This document shows positions 40,205-51,252 of a stretch of DNA of 64,000 nt, one piece after another. The notes under the pieces are model-generated. The model saw only the letters and a list, made by a program, of their open reading frames with translations, was not told where the DNA came from and did not search any database. Position 1 is the first letter of the stretch. Every line of letters begins with the position of its first letter. The stretch lies in NCBI GenBank assembly GCA_029237695.1, contig CM055268.1, positions 49,246,418-49,310,417 on the forward strand, written 5' to 3'. A program made the translations under genes and the position numbers. This DNA is from Conchocele bisecta. Lineage: Eukaryota > Mollusca > Bivalvia > Lucinida > Thyasiridae.

Positions 40205-40727
40205 GGTTTTCTCTCAATAAAACATGGATTGGAAGCATTTTAGATTCTAAAGTGATGCCATACCAGGCCCGTACGCAGGAATTAATTTAGGGGGGTGCGT
40301 TATCGACTAAACATAGGGCTAAACATTGTTTTGTTTGCACATTCATGGACAGACCTCGGCAGATTAACCATTTCACCCCATAAATAACTGGAATGGATTT
40401 TGATGTTAACCCATTCCAATCATCACAAAATGATTTTCAGACCAGTCCATTTATGAACATGAGGTGTTTTGGTTCTCAAAATTATGAAAATTAATTGCAA
40501 AAAGTGCAGATCCTGATGAGACGGCTCGTCACGAGCCGGCTCATCTGGATCTACACTTTTTGCCAATACCACTCTACAGGCCTGTGGTGTTGAACGGGTT
40601 AAGGGGGGTGCGTACGCATCCGTCGCACCCCCCTCTGCGTACGGGCCTGCGTACCATGCTTTTGTTGAGAAACATGTCAATGGGAAAAAAACAGCTGACA
40701 ACAAAATTGAATTCAGCATTGTAAGGA
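40205..40727. mobile_element. Family F MITE split by the D-in-E composite
   Basis: Left half 40205-40263 (CAATAAAACATGGATTGGAA) and right half 40651-40727 (CCATGCTTTTGTTGAGAAAC) are one F element. The composite lies between them at TAC. Confidence 0.7.
40264..40650. mobile_element. Composite: family D MITE inside family E, copy 1
   Basis: The outer ends are CAGGCCCGTACGCAG and CTGCGTACGGGCCTG. A family D element (about 40364-40602) lies between GACCTCGGCAGA and GGGGGGTGCGTACG. The inverted copy at 42889-43279 has D at the same point. Confidence 0.8.
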
Positions 40728-40879
40728 TTCAGTATCTTGGTACAAGACGTGAGAAGCATGTCAGAAGTTAACGATGCGCGACTGATGGTGCTTTTATTTA
40801 ACAAATACCAAGAAGCTGTGCTTAAGGAAACAGAAATTATAACAAATTTCCCCCAACGTTAAGTTTTCGAATTTTTGCA

Positions 40880-41281
40880 AGACAGACAGATGAACAGACG
40901 CTGACTACGACGCCAGGGGTATGCCATAAGCAGTCCTTTCTTCGAAAGGCGTGATCAAAATGTTCCAATTTGTTATACCATCAAGTCCATCTGATTACCA
41001 CAATGGAGCGGGCAGAAGGATGGAGGCTGTGGTCTAGACGTTGAAGGCTGGACACGCCACAAAAAGCAAATGCTGAGAAAACGTGTCTTACGGAATTGCA
41101 ACACATTTAGTTCCTGATAGTCTCCTAATCACTAATTGATTAAGTCATACCAAGAATAGTCATTTATGAAAAATTACTAGTTAAAAATCCATTTTGATGC
41201 ATGATGCCAATGCGATTAAGACACATTTTCTCATTAAAGAGCACATGTCCAGCATGCATGGTGTGTCTAGTTTTCATGGTA
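40880..41281. other. Remnant of a Helitron end, then unrecognised sequence
   Basis: CGCCAGGGGTATGCCATAAG CAGTCC at 40912 resembles the end hairpin at 59185-59231. The rest to 41281 shows no feature. Confidence 0.35.
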
Positions 41282-41500
41282 TTAACCCTTAGACAGCTAT
41301 CTTATTTTTTTTGTCGTCTGCTGTTTATTTTCTATTTTCCATTTGTATCATCAAAAACATGCTCTGACAGCACTTTAGAATAATTTACAACATGCTTTGA
41401 CAGCACTTCAGAATCATTTCCATTGGAAATGATTCTGAAGTGCTGTCAAAGCATGTTTGTATTGAGAAATAAGGCAAGATATAAAAGCAATTGATTCAGT
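41282..41500. mobile_element. piggyBac-like MITE family F, copy
   Basis: TTAACCCTTAGACAGCTATC starts it. A perfect central hairpin (CACTTCAGAATCATTTCCAT) lies between CATGCTTTGACAG arms. The right end is lost. Confidence 0.75.
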
Positions 41501-42230
41501 ATTGCTCAGCTTCAAAGTAGTTTCACAGGTTTAAGCTTTGCATCGTTCCCATAGCAACATGGGGGTCAGTCATTTGAGGTTTTTGCAGTATGTTCCGAAA
41601 GTTTTGATACATATGCTATTTATCCTTGAGTTTTCATTAGCTATTTGTCATCTCGTAGATGAATGAAGCATAGTGAAGGAAAACTTGATAAAGTTGTGTT
41701 GTTTATGTTTAACCATATTAACGTGCAGATTAAAGACGGATGCAGAAAATCATTCTATGTTCATGAACAAAATTACCTAAATGGCACACATTACCTGTAC
41801 ATGTATGTAGTCCAAACACTGGATTTGATGGCATTTTCAGGTCATGTCCTGCTTAGTTTCTTCATGGAAAGTAATACACATCGTGGCAGCATATATGCAT
41901 AAAAATTACAAACAAAATGTGAATACCATGAAAACTCTGATTACTAGTACCACGATAACTTGTGCAAGGACTATAGGACAGAAATCTGCATGTGGAATAC
42001 GAATTTGACACAAAATATCTTTATAACATGTGTAACAACTTTATTATCTATTCTTGAATACAGGTTTGTGTGACAGAACATACCAGTATAATGGGTTAAT
42101 CATTTATGTAGCTGGCTGTGACAAAATGTGAGATATTGCCTTGGCAATGTGTGCATCCCAATTTGTAACATTTGCCAGTGATTTGTAAATTTCAAGAACA
42201 TCCTCAGTGTTTGAATACTTTTAGTTTATT
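41501..42230. other. No gene seen
   Basis: This is AT-rich sequence. A 79-codon + frame at 41663-41902 has no recognisable domain or splice context. A poly-C run ends the stretch at 42231-42250. Confidence 0.3.
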
Positions 42231-42256
42231 CCCCCCCCCCCCCCCCACCCCCGCTC

Positions 42257-42562
42257 TGTAGCCTTTTTACCAACATTGTAAAGTATACTTATCTAGCAAA
42301 GTATACTTTGAGGGAGAAATTTTCAATTTTAGGATAAATTTATTAATTTTTAATATACTGAATTTATTACATTATCACAGCCATTTTGGCTGTGATAATG
42401 TAATACATTCAGTATAATAATTCTGCATACTTTTAATCATCAAATATATGCAGTTGTTAGTTCAATATGAAATAATGCATTTCGGGAAAAATAAATGATT
42501 ACTCCCTCAAAGTATACTTTGCTAGAAAAGTATACTTTGCAATGTTGGTGAAATCGGCTACT
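42257..42562. mobile_element. MITE family B, copy 9 (full)
   Basis: A complete copy with the core hairpin; the left end is slightly altered (TAGCCTTTTTACC). Confidence 0.85.
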
Positions 42563-42888
42563 GAGCATTGTTTATGGAAGCCGCTACAGAATACTCACAG
42601 TTCAACATTTGTATAGCAAAACATTACTCTCAGTTGATTAATTTTGTAAACCTAAGATTTCTGCAACTTTTTTGTCACAGCCACATATAGGTATTAAGTA
42701 CACAACATACGCGAGTCCAATTCAATCACCATTACTGTATTTCCTCTATTTTCTATTTGATTTTTTTAGTTATTTCCCTTGAATATATATTTATAGTGAC
42801 TTGTTCAAATGTACGTGTACATTGTATTTACTATACCCAGGGGATGGTGGGAGGGTGGAGAATGCCACAGACTGTCACAGAACATACC

Positions 42889-43279
42889 CAGGCCCGTACG
42901 CAGAGGGGGTGCGATGGGTGAAAACGCACTCCCCTTAACCCTGTAAACAACACAGGCCTCTATAGTGATATTGGCAAAAAGTGTAGATCCAGATGAGCCG
43001 GCTCGTGACGAGCCGTCTCATCAGGATCTGCACTTTTTGCAAGTAATTTTCATAATTTTGAGAACAAAAACACCCCATGTTCATAATGGACTGGTCTGAA
43101 AATTATTTTGTGATTATTGGATTTGGTTGCAAAATTCACATATCAAACTCCATTCCAGTTACTTAGGGGTGAAAGGGTTAATCTGCCGAGGTCTGTCCGT
43201 GGATGTGCACAAAAAAATGTTTAGCCCTTCGCGCAGTCGATAACGCACCCCCGTAAATTAATTCCTGTGTACAGGCCTG
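42889..43279. mobile_element. Composite: family D MITE inside family E, copy 2 (inverted)
   Basis: CAGGCCCGTACGCAGAGGGG through GTACAGGCCTG, with D at about 42937-43180, joined at GGGTTAATCTGCCGAGGTCT. It is the inverse of the composite at 40264-40650. Confidence 0.8.
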
Positions 43280-43472
43280 ATACCATACGTTAAATAACTT
43301 AATTTCCTTTCGCATAATGTGGTGATATTTCACACATTCACTACTTCGGTGATTCTCCAACACTGTAACAAATCCATGACAAATCCACAACCCAGCACCA
43401 CTAATGCTCGAGTTGGAGTCATATGTACTGCGTAAGAAATTCACACAAATGGTAAGTTTTGCATTCACACAC

Positions 43473-43579
43473 TACAGTGGGGTCAGCGTGTAAGTGCACA
43501 CACGAACGAACACGACAGGTTGGAACCAACCTGTCGTGTTCGTTCGTGTGTGCACTTACACGCTGACCCCACTGTAAGT
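43473..43579. mobile_element. Perfect-palindrome MITE family G, copy 2
   Basis: TA-flanked, with ends CAGTGGGGTCAGCGTG and CACGCTGACCCCACTG and the same arms as copy 1 at 11709. Confidence 0.85.
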
Positions 43580-43706
43580 GTGTTGAAGTAAAACATTATC
43601 GTTTGGATGGATTTCTTGCATTACCGTTACATGTATTTCTTTTTCACTTCACAGAATTACTTTGCCATCACAAAACACACAATTTATAAGGAATTTCATA
43701 AAAATA

Positions 43707-43936
43707 TTAACCCTTAGACCGCTATCTTATTTTTGTTGTCGTCTGCTGTTTATTTTCTATTTTCCATTTGTATCATCAAAAACATGCTTTGACAGCACTT
43801 TAGAATAATTTACAACATGGTTTGACAGCACTTCAGAATCATTTCCATTGGAAACCATGTTTTTATTGAGAAATAAGGCAATATATAAAAGCAACAGCAG
43901 ACAACAATTGTTGTGAGTAGCGGTCTAAGGGTTAAC
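43707..43936. mobile_element. piggyBac-like MITE family F, copy with asymmetric centre
   Basis: TTAACCCTTAGACCGCTATC and GCGGTCTAAGGGTTAA are exact inverse ends. The right inner arm of the central hairpin is deleted after CATTTCCATTGGAAACC. Confidence 0.8.
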
Positions 43937-44041
43937 CTAGGGTAGACCCTGATCAGCAAATACAGATGTACAGACAGAATGATCTTGGTTACATTAATGG
44001 TTAAGCTATTTTGGTTTCATCTATCTTGTATAAAGAAACAA

Positions 44042-44250
44042 TTAACCCTTACTACGCTGAATTAAATGTTGTCGTCTGCTGGAAATGTTTTATTTTCAAT
44101 ATTTCTCGACAAAAACCTGGTTTTGACAGCCCATGGGAATCGTCTCCAGTGGAGACGATTCTCATGTGCTGTCAAACCAGTTTTTTTAAATTAAAGCAAC
44201 AGTGAAAAACAGCAGACGGAAATTTCCGTCAACAGTGTAGGAAGGGTTAA
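44042..44250. mobile_element. piggyBac-like MITE family F2, copy 3
   Basis: TTAACCCTTACTACGCTGAA and CAGTGTAGGAAGGGTTAA are the ends; the central hairpin is CGTCTCCAGTGGAGACG. Confidence 0.75.
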
Positions 44251-44781
44251 AGGTGATGAAATATACCAATTGACAAGATCTCTATAAATAGAACAAAGGA
44301 AGATACCGTACCTACTGTTGATATTCCACTCCATTCCTATTTAGGTCACCAACTGACAAAAGAAACCTTACAGCATTTACAACTGGTTGTGACCTTTTAC
44401 ACAGTTACACACGTAAACCGTTGTAATAAAACATATACTCCTAATTCGTTTGGTGGATATTTTCACCGCTAGCATGCAAAGAGTTAAAGACGTGATTATG
44501 TTGTATTCAATTTTAGGTAACAATGCAATCGCTGGTGAGTGTCTCTCCTGAATGACACAGGGTAGGTAGCCACCAATGTGAGGAAGCTATTGATGAAATG
44601 TGGTAAGGATCTGACCGGTACCGGTATGCATCATTTTGACGTACGTCCCAAATTGTTGATGTCACGATGACGACAACGACGACGCCAAAACCGAAAATTA
44701 TGACTGCTATGTCTCCCTTTCCACTAACGTGAGAGACAAAGTTAATTATTTTGAAACACCATAGCTCTACAATATAAGAAA
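44251..44781. other. F3 fragment and Helitron remnant; no gene
   Basis: GGATATTTTCACCGCTAGCA TGCAAAGAGTTAA at 44455 is one F3 end. 44640-44740 (CGACGACGCCAAAACCG, ATGTCTCCCTTTCC) matches, reversed, the start of the Helitron-related array at 14161. Confidence 0.4.
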
Positions 44782-45113
44782 CAAGAAATGTAGCCTGTAG
44801 GCACACGAATGCCCTTGGTGGCAGATTGGAGAAACTGTGGCAACGCTAATTAACCAAAGTGATAAGTATTCACAAGCACATTTATGAAGGTCAAAAGGTG
44901 AAGGTAGCATGGATGCGTGGCATTTTTCCACAGGTATACTGTGTTGAAATATTTAAGTAATCCTTCAAGGGATATAGAAGTTATAACAGAATTTCGAAAA
45001 ATTGGGCGAACTTCTTAATGTACCGGACACATGGACGGACGGCAAGACACACAGACTCACGGACACACAGTCCAAACACTATATGCCTCCGGCTCTACCG
45101 AGACGGGGGGCAT
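44782..45113 (-). mobile_element. Short Helitron-related element
   Basis: On the minus strand it opens with TATGCCCCCCGTCTCGGTAG AGCCGGAGGCATATAG, has a GTCC-type run, and ends GTGTGCCTACAGGCTACATT TCTTG|T. This is the same plan as 27277-27454. Confidence 0.65.
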
Positions 45114-45429
45114 AAAAATATAAATATCAGCAGCATTTTAACAATTTTACACTTTTGGGAAAATTGACATTTAAAAACTGTTTACATGTACACGAAATTA
45201 ATCACTTGATGTAAATTCATAATTGATTATCAAGACGGCTTTTGTTCACAGTTTCACTCTTGATCAGCACATGAACAATGTGTACATTATAATAATATTA
45301 TAGCGAATATGATGTATATACGTGTAGTCATGGTAACATATATATATATACAAATAACAAATTTGGGCTGCCGGTGATAACAGTGACTTTGCGACATATA
45401 CAACATTGAATTCCAGGGTCTGTATTTAT
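45114..45429. other. No feature seen
   Basis: AT-rich, including a short TA repeat at 45338-45350. No exon or foldback is recognised. Confidence 0.3.
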
Positions 45430-45542
45430 AAAACAGTTTGAGCCCATATTCCAAATTTATATTCAAAATCAGGGAGATTGATTGGCCGAGGCTGAGCACA
45501 GCTCAGCCTCGACCAATCAAACTTCCTGATTTTGAGCATGAG
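45430..45542. mobile_element. Hairpin family V, copy 1
   Basis: AAAATCAGGGAGATTGATTG GCCGAGGCTGAG pairs with CTCAGCCTCGACCAATCAAA. Related copies are at 50785-50880 and 60712-60838. Confidence 0.6.
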
Positions 45543-45643
45543 AATGGAGTACATGTCTATCTATATCACTTGCCTAGTGATGAGGTTCGTCAGTCAGCGA
45601 TGGAGACACCCCCCTGGTGGAGCAGGGAACATCGTAGACCATT

Positions 45644-45999
45644 ATAGGAATGAATGGCCTTTTTGTGGAATTTATCGGGGTATAAACTTGGAAAAGTCGC
45701 GGGAATACTGGACGAAGGCCGGAAAGCCTCGTCCAGTATTCCCGCGACTTTTCCAAGTTTATATCCCCGATAAATTCCACAAAAAGGCCATTCATTCCTT
45801 ATAATTCCAGCATTTGAAATAAATTCATCAAGAAAATGTGTTTATGTTCCGTTTTCTTAAGCATTATTTTAACTGCGCCTCACGGTTACGGAAAGTAGTT
45901 CGGCATGGGAGTTTACTGGGATATAAATTTTGGACAGAGACTTGCTACGGACCAATCAAATGTTAGGGAATTGTGTAAATATTTTTGTGCTGGAATTAT
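45644..45999 (+). mobile_element. MITE family C, copy 3
   Basis: An intact hairpin and complete tail ending TTTTTGTGCTGGAATTAT. Confidence 0.85.
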
Positions 46000-46007
46000 G
46001 ATAGTTT

Positions 46008-46060
46008 GTTTGTTGGTGTTTAACGGCCTATCAACAACTAAGGTCATGTAGACCATGATA
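46008..46060 (-). mobile_element. Retroposon 3' tail, reversed
   Basis: GTTTGTTGGTGTTTAACGGC CTATCAACAACTAAGGTCAT is the inverse of the shared tail. It abuts the family C end. Confidence 0.6.
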
Positions 46061-46164
46061 GACCATGTGAATGGGTAGACTCGTCTAACTCACACGGCCG
46101 CAATGTAGTGAGACAAATTATCCACCAGCAACCTAGTTAAACCTTGTGTAGATTAACAAACCTA

Positions 46165-46262
46165 AATACTTGGGCACAACTTATTTTGTGAAACACAATA
46201 AATGCATGGTTTCCCACAACAAAGTGTGTCCACATATTTAGGGTTCCAACGGTAAATATCAA
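46165..46262. mobile_element. MITE family U, copy 1
   Basis: CCTAAATACTTGGGCACAAC and GTGTCCACATATTTAGGG are inverse ends around TGTGAAACACAATAAATG. Better copies are at 50905 and 56231. Confidence 0.5.
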
Positions 46263-46745
46263 TATTGCACAGCGATGTATCAAGTTAACTTGTACAACAT
46301 GGCCAGCCAAATTGAGTCAATCATAACAAAAGGGGATGTATTTCCCGATAGATCACATCCATGCCGTTTTGAGTTTTCCAAATGAAAATATTAATGTAAA
46401 TTACCAATGCAAGTGTCGACAGCATGTGGCCTTGACCTTGGACATGCAGGTTGCATGGGTTGAGATATGGAAAAATATTAAGAGTGATGAAAACGCATGT
46501 GTAGGCCCCGACAAATCCACTCGTCATCTCGTATTCTCGAATTTTCAATCTGGATGAATGGAAAATTAAGAATTTGTCAAGGCCTGATATTAAGTTGCAA
46601 GTCAATGGGACATAACATTACAGAGATAATAGGCACCCAAAAACATTAACACAAACGTTACGAACAGACACACAGACGGACACACAGATTGACAAACGGA
46701 CAGAAAGACAAAAACTATAAAAAATGATATGCATGTAATGCTCAG
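46263..46745. other. Unclassified foldback remnant; no gene
   Basis: At 46320-46620 there are weak inverse pieces (AAATATTAATGTAAATTACC). 46650-46720 has a GACAGACACACAGACGGAC run of the kind that begins Helitron-related elements. Confidence 0.35.
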
Positions 46746-46746
46746 T

Positions 46747-47040
46747 GTATATAGAGAATAGTAGGTTAGTGGCGTGACTGGGTAAAAATATCTGGCAAGG
46801 CTCTGCCGAGCACATCCCGTTTCCGTGCCGCGCCAGATATTTTTCCCATTCACGGCACCAACCTACTACATGTATTCTATTTATCCCGTCAACACCTACA
46901 AATGGCTGTAAAATGCAAAAATATAACCCCAGCCACAGCACATATTCATACGCAGTGATTAGGTCATATTGACAGGATATCAAAATTTGTTTCACGGCAC
47001 TGTGTTCCACGGCACATACGCATTGTGTTGACGGGATAAA
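46747..47040. mobile_element. MITE family A, copy 6
   Basis: It runs from TAGAGAATAGTAGGTTAGTG to GTGTTGACGGGATAAAT. The frames across it on the minus strand are chance. Confidence 0.8.
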
Positions 47041-47227
47041 TTGTACTATGTAATAAGCTATAAATATGGATAAATGCGGGGGCGTCAGACTTCCACAGCT
47101 CAGGCTCAGACAATCAAGCTGCTTGATTTCAAGCACAATATTCAAGTATTTCGAAAGGAAACAATTGACAAATATCGGAAAGATAGGAGTAGGCGGTGGC
47201 ATATACTGAAGCTGTTGAAGTAGATCA

Positions 47228-47514
47228 GCAGCCGATTTCACCAACATTGCAAAGTATACTTATCTAGCAAAGTATACTTTGAGGGAGAAATTTTCAATTT
47301 TAGGATAAATCTGTTAATTATTATTATACTGAATTTATTACATTATCACAGCCATTTTGGCTGTGATAATGTAATAAATTCAGTATAATAATTCTGCATA
47401 CTTTTAATCATCAAATATATGCAGTTGTTAGTTCTATATGACATAATGCATTTCGGGGAAAATAAATGATTACTCCCTCAAAGTATAATTTGCAATGTAG
47501 GTGAAATCAGCTAC
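47228..47514. mobile_element. MITE family B, copy 10
   Basis: The core hairpin is present. About 20 bp are missing from the right subterminal arm (AAAGTATAATTTGCAATG). Confidence 0.85.
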
Positions 47515-47515
47515 C

Positions 47516-47856
47516 GAGCTCCAGATAAGGTGCTATTGGCGTATTTTACGCAATGATTGAAGCAAAATACGCATTGATTATCAAAAGTGGGAGTACAAAA
47601 TACGCACAGCAATGTGAAAATACGCATTGATTTTCAAATTGAGTACCTAGTGAAAATACTGTCATAAAGTTGAAAATTCACACTGTTTGCTTTTTTGCAG
47701 CTCAATTAAGTGAATGTTTCAATTTGTTATATCATTTGTTCCCTATTTAGTAAGGACAAAAATCAATAATCCATTTGTAAAAGTAAAATACGCAATGATT
47801 TTGAAATCAGGGGGTACAGTATGCTTTAGACACAAAGCTTATCTTGAGCTCTGGTA
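47516..47856. mobile_element. MITE family F4, decayed copy
   Basis: GAGCTCCAGATAAGG begins it, with AATACGCA repeats in place of AATACCCA, ending TTATCTTGAGCTCTGG. Confidence 0.45.
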
Positions 47857-48067
47857 GATTGTAGAAACTGGCAGTAAAAATTATACAGTCGAGCACCAGT
47901 ATCTCGAAGTCGAAGGGAGATCGTATTTTAGTCGAGATAGGACTAGGTTCGAGATAGCGATCAAGTGACATGTTCGAATATTTTCGCAAAAAAAATATCA
48001 AATCATGTTACCCATCACAAAAAAATAATTATATTTCTAAATATAATTAGATAAATAGTACATATAT

Positions 48068-48482
48068 CAGGCGCGGATCCAGGATTTCGGGTTAGGGGGG
48101 GCGTAACTATTTTGCAATACTTGACTATATTATCGAACGAGCTAAGCTCGTTCGATAATATAGTCAAGTATTGCAAAATAGTCGAGATAGCGCTTAGGGG
48201 GGTCCGGGGGCATTCCCACCCGAAAAATTTTGCAAATCTACATCACATTTCCTGCGTTCTGGCGCATTTTGGAGCAAAAATATTGACACTGTCACAGTAT
48301 GTTTAGACATGATTTTTGATTGAAAACGTTTAAATTTTGAAACAATAAGAAAACGACCGAAAAATGCATGGAATACATGGCACTTGGCATGAAACGTGCC
48401 TTGTAACTTGTAAAAAATCTTTACTCGGCAAATTTTAGGGGGGGCGTGCGCCGGGTCCGCCCCCCCCTGAATCCGCCCATGT
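48068..48482. mobile_element. Foldback element E', copy 2
   Basis: GGCGCGGATCCAGGATTTCG to CTGAATCCGCCCATG, with the same hairpin and body as copy 1 (33655-34096). Confidence 0.75.
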
Positions 48483-48566
48483 ATATTATCATCTCTGCTA
48501 CATGTTGCTCACAGTAATCCATTTTATCTCACAACTCGTATTTTCACAATAAATCAGAAGTCATGG

Positions 48567-48783
48567 TTAACCCTTTCACCCCTACCCCTAAGTAACAGGA
48601 ATGGATTTTGATACATTATGATTTTCAGACTAGTCCATTTACGAATTTGTTGGTTTTTTTTGCTCTTAAAAATATGAAAATTACTTGCAAAAAGTGCAGA
48701 TCCTGATGAGACGGCTCGTCATGGGCCGGTTCATCTGGATCTACACCTTTTGCCAATACAACTATACAGGCATGTGGTTAACC
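48567..48783. mobile_element. piggyBac-like MITE family D, copy 6
   Basis: TTAACCCTTTCACCCC and CATGTGGTTAACC are the ends; the central GACGGCTCGTCATGGGCCGG is slightly mismatched. Confidence 0.7.
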
Positions 48784-49011
48784 AGACCTGCAAGTTGAAT
48801 CACTGATGGATCGTCAGTAATATTCCAGACATCGGTCATAGACAGTCGGAGGCAAACGTGAATGGCCATCATTGGGATCAATACAACTCATGTCACATTC
48901 TTGATATAAATGTGAAAAATGTTAACAAAACATAGTGTCACATTTACTGGGTTAACTCTTTGCATGCTGGGAAACTTGTGGGTTATAAATAGTTCAAAAC
49001 TAGATTTGTCA

Positions 49012-49260
49012 GTTTGTTTGTTTGTTTGGGTTTAACGGCCTATCAACAGCTAACGTCATTTAAGGCCGGGTAAATGGGTTTAGTACTAAATCCCATATAT
49101 TACCTGTACAAGTACATGTACATGTTCAAGTACATGTACAAATGGGGGGGGGGGATAAAAACGTACCTGAGGGCCAAACCAGGCAAATCGTGATTCCTAT
49201 AAGGAGGAAGCCCACCGTTAATTTACACGGTCGCGTTCGCACGACCAACCACCCACTAGA
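49012..49260 (-). mobile_element. Retroposon repeat O, reversed
   Basis: GTTTGTTTGGGTTTAACGGC CTATCAACAGC is the inverse tail. GGGCCAAACCAGGCAAATCG TGATTCC is the inverse of the body at 35090. Confidence 0.55.
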
Positions 49261-49289
49261 TTTGTCAGAAAGCGAGGCTTACGGAATAC

Positions 49290-49700
49290 CCCCTGATTGG
49301 GCCAAGTATGTGACCTTGACCCTGGGCTTAGCGGGGGCGGCACAAATGAGCATTTGTCATAGAGCGGTAGAGGACCATTGGAGCAATCAGTATGTGTGTG
49401 AAATGTGAAGCAGATGCATGCAATGAAATTATAAGCCATTTACCCAAGCGTTAAGACTTCGAATGCACCAAGACTGCACCAAGGATTTTTTACAGGGTGG
49501 TAGAGGACCATTGCAACAATGTTTAGTGATGGGCGGACCATCGGACAACCAGACTCCCCCCGGACTGGGCTTAGCCGGGGCGGGAAGATCGTGGATTTTT
49601 CACATGGTGGTAGAGGACCATTGCAGCAATGTTTAGTGATGGGTGGACAGACGGACAACCGGACTCCCCCTCACCCCCCCCCCCCACCCCCCCCCCCCCC
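49290..49700. repeat. Reversed array L units and poly-C run
   Basis: GTATGTGACCTTGACCCTGG, CATAGAGCGGTAGAGGACCA and GGTGGTAGAGGACCATTGCA are three diverged, reversed L units. A C-rich run follows at 49668-49705. Confidence 0.6.
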
Positions 49701-49819
49701 CACCCCCTGCAACTCATATCTTTTCTATTATTTCTCACTGTAAATATTATGAATATGTCTTGAAATTTCAGAGTTTTTACAGAGAAATTCCAATGACAGA
49801 GAGAAATAAGAAATACTCC

Positions 49820-50062
49820 TTAACCCTTAGACCGCTACTCACAACAATTGTCATCCGCTGTTGCTTTTATATATTGCCTTATTTCTCAATAAAAACATGT
49901 TTTGACAGCACTTCAGAATCATTTCCATTGGAAATGATTCTGAAGTGCTGTCAAAACATGTTGTAAATTATTCTAAAGTGCTGTCAAAGCATGTTTTTGA
50001 TGATAAAAATGGAAAATAGAAAATAAACAGCAGACGACAAAAAATTAAGATAGCGGTTTAAC
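49820..50062. mobile_element. piggyBac-like MITE family F, copy
   Basis: TTAACCCTTAGACCGCTACT to AGATAGCGGTTTAA, with a perfect centre CACTTCAGAATCATTTCC. Its right end shares the TTAA with the D element that follows. Confidence 0.75.
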
Positions 50063-50297
50063 CCTTTCAACACCACAGACCTCTATAGAGACAATGTTTG
50101 CAAACAGTGCAGATCCAGATGAGCCGGCTCGTAACGAGCCGTCTCATCAGGATCTACACTGTTTGTTAATAATTTTAAACGTCGTACAGATTACCCTTTT
50201 AGAAGAATGGGATAATTTGAATGAACAAAATTAATGAAATAGCGTGAAACATTGGCATGGAACATCCTATTAAGTTACTTGGTGTTGAAAGGGTTAA
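50058..50297. mobile_element. piggyBac-like MITE family D, copy 7
   Basis: TTAACCCTTTCAACACCACA and GGTGTTGAAAGGGTTAA are good inverse ends; centre GAGCCGGCTCGTAACGAGCC. Confidence 0.75.
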
Positions 50298-50539
50298 GGG
50301 TTAATTTGTTGGCTGTTATTTTCACCACTAGCATACAAAGAGTTAGTTACATAACCTTAAAGGCTGTATGACAGGATACATATTTCTGACTGAACAGTTC
50401 TTTCTTACCAATAACTTCAATTCCACTTAGCATCACAATCTCTGCCCATGTATTTACATGTTTAAATACAGATTAATTTATATCACAATCACACCACTTC
50501 AATTACACTTCAAGCACGTACTATCACATAATTATAGTA

Positions 50540-50745
50540 CATGTATGTGGCTGTGACTGGGGCTTATGGGATTTGTGACCAGCATAGCTCCTGATCAAAT
50601 TGGACACTCCTGTAGCCTGATAGCGATCTGTGTTGATTGTCTCAAGCATGACGGTGTGTTTTAATGATGGAACAGTGCAGATCCTGATCTGGATCTACAC
50701 TCGTCACAAAACCCATAAGCCCCTTTTCTCCCATCACAGATTACC
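50540..50745. mobile_element. MITE family T, copy
   Basis: TATGTGGCTGTGACTGGGGC and GCCCCTTTTCTCCCATCACA are inverse ends. GTGCAGATCCTGATCTGGAT shows a shortened centre. Confidence 0.6.
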
Positions 50746-50784
50746 CTTTAACAATGATTAATAAAACAGCTTAGCCCATATCCA

Positions 50785-50880
50785 AAATTTTATTTCAAAA
50801 CCAAACATTTGATTTGGTCAAGTCTGAGTACAGCTCAGGCTCATCTAACCAAAATGCTTGATTTTGAGCAAGAGATTTGA
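50785..50880. mobile_element. Hairpin family V, copy 2
   Basis: AAAACCAAACATTTGATTTG GTCAAGTCTGAG pairs with CAGGCTCATCTAACCAAAAT GCTTGATTTTG. Confidence 0.5.
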
Positions 50881-50904
50881 GAACATACAGAATGGTATGT
50901 ACCG

Positions 50905-51190
50905 TAATAGCCCTAAATATTTGGACGCAATTTATTTTGGGAAAACATAGATATACATGTACGATTTCCAACAATAAAGAGTGCCTCAATGTTTAGGCTC
51001 AGTATGGTTGCACTTGTTTATCACAAAAAAACAATGTATTTGGATACAATTTGTTTTCGGAAACCCCTATTGTATATTGTATAGGGGTTTCCTATTGTAT
51101 ATTGTATATTGTATATTGTATAGGGGTTTCCTATTGTATAGGGGTTTCCCAAATCAAATGGTGTCCAAATATTTAGGGTTATTACAGTAA
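50905..51190. mobile_element. MITE family U, copy 2, with expanded centre
   Basis: TACCGTAATAGCCCTAAATA TTTGG and CCAAATATTTAGGGTTATTA CAGTA are inverse ends. The centre (51055-51150) is a local expansion of GGAAACCCCTATTGTATATT and its inverse. Confidence 0.6.
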
Positions 51191-51252
51191 TATGATGGTC
51201 ACGCAATTATCTCGTAACTACATATACTGGACACCTGGGCTGGTAAACATTC

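Larger units (their letters stand above)
48953..50345. mobile_element. Family F3 MITE exploded by nested insertions
   Basis: Left part 48953-49005 (TTAACTCTTTGCATGCTGGG) and right part 50300-50345 (TTTTCACCACTAGCATACAA AGAGTTA) are the two ends of one F3 element. 49730-49820 also has F3 interior (ATATGTCTTGAAATTTCAGA). Between them lie a reversed retroposon tail, array L units, poly-C tracts, an F element and a D element. Confidence 0.55.

Noticed and set aside
44513..44806. A minus-strand frame with a hydrophobic segment that looked like a last exon with a membrane span
   Set aside because: The DNA (CGACGACGCCAAAACCG, ATGTCTCCC) matches ends of Helitron-related elements elsewhere in the window, so the frame is repeat sequence.
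46618..47247. A 209-codon minus-strand frame
   Set aside because: It runs through family A MITE sequence and neighbouring repeats. The same DNA in the other A copies is not open, so there is no selection for a frame.
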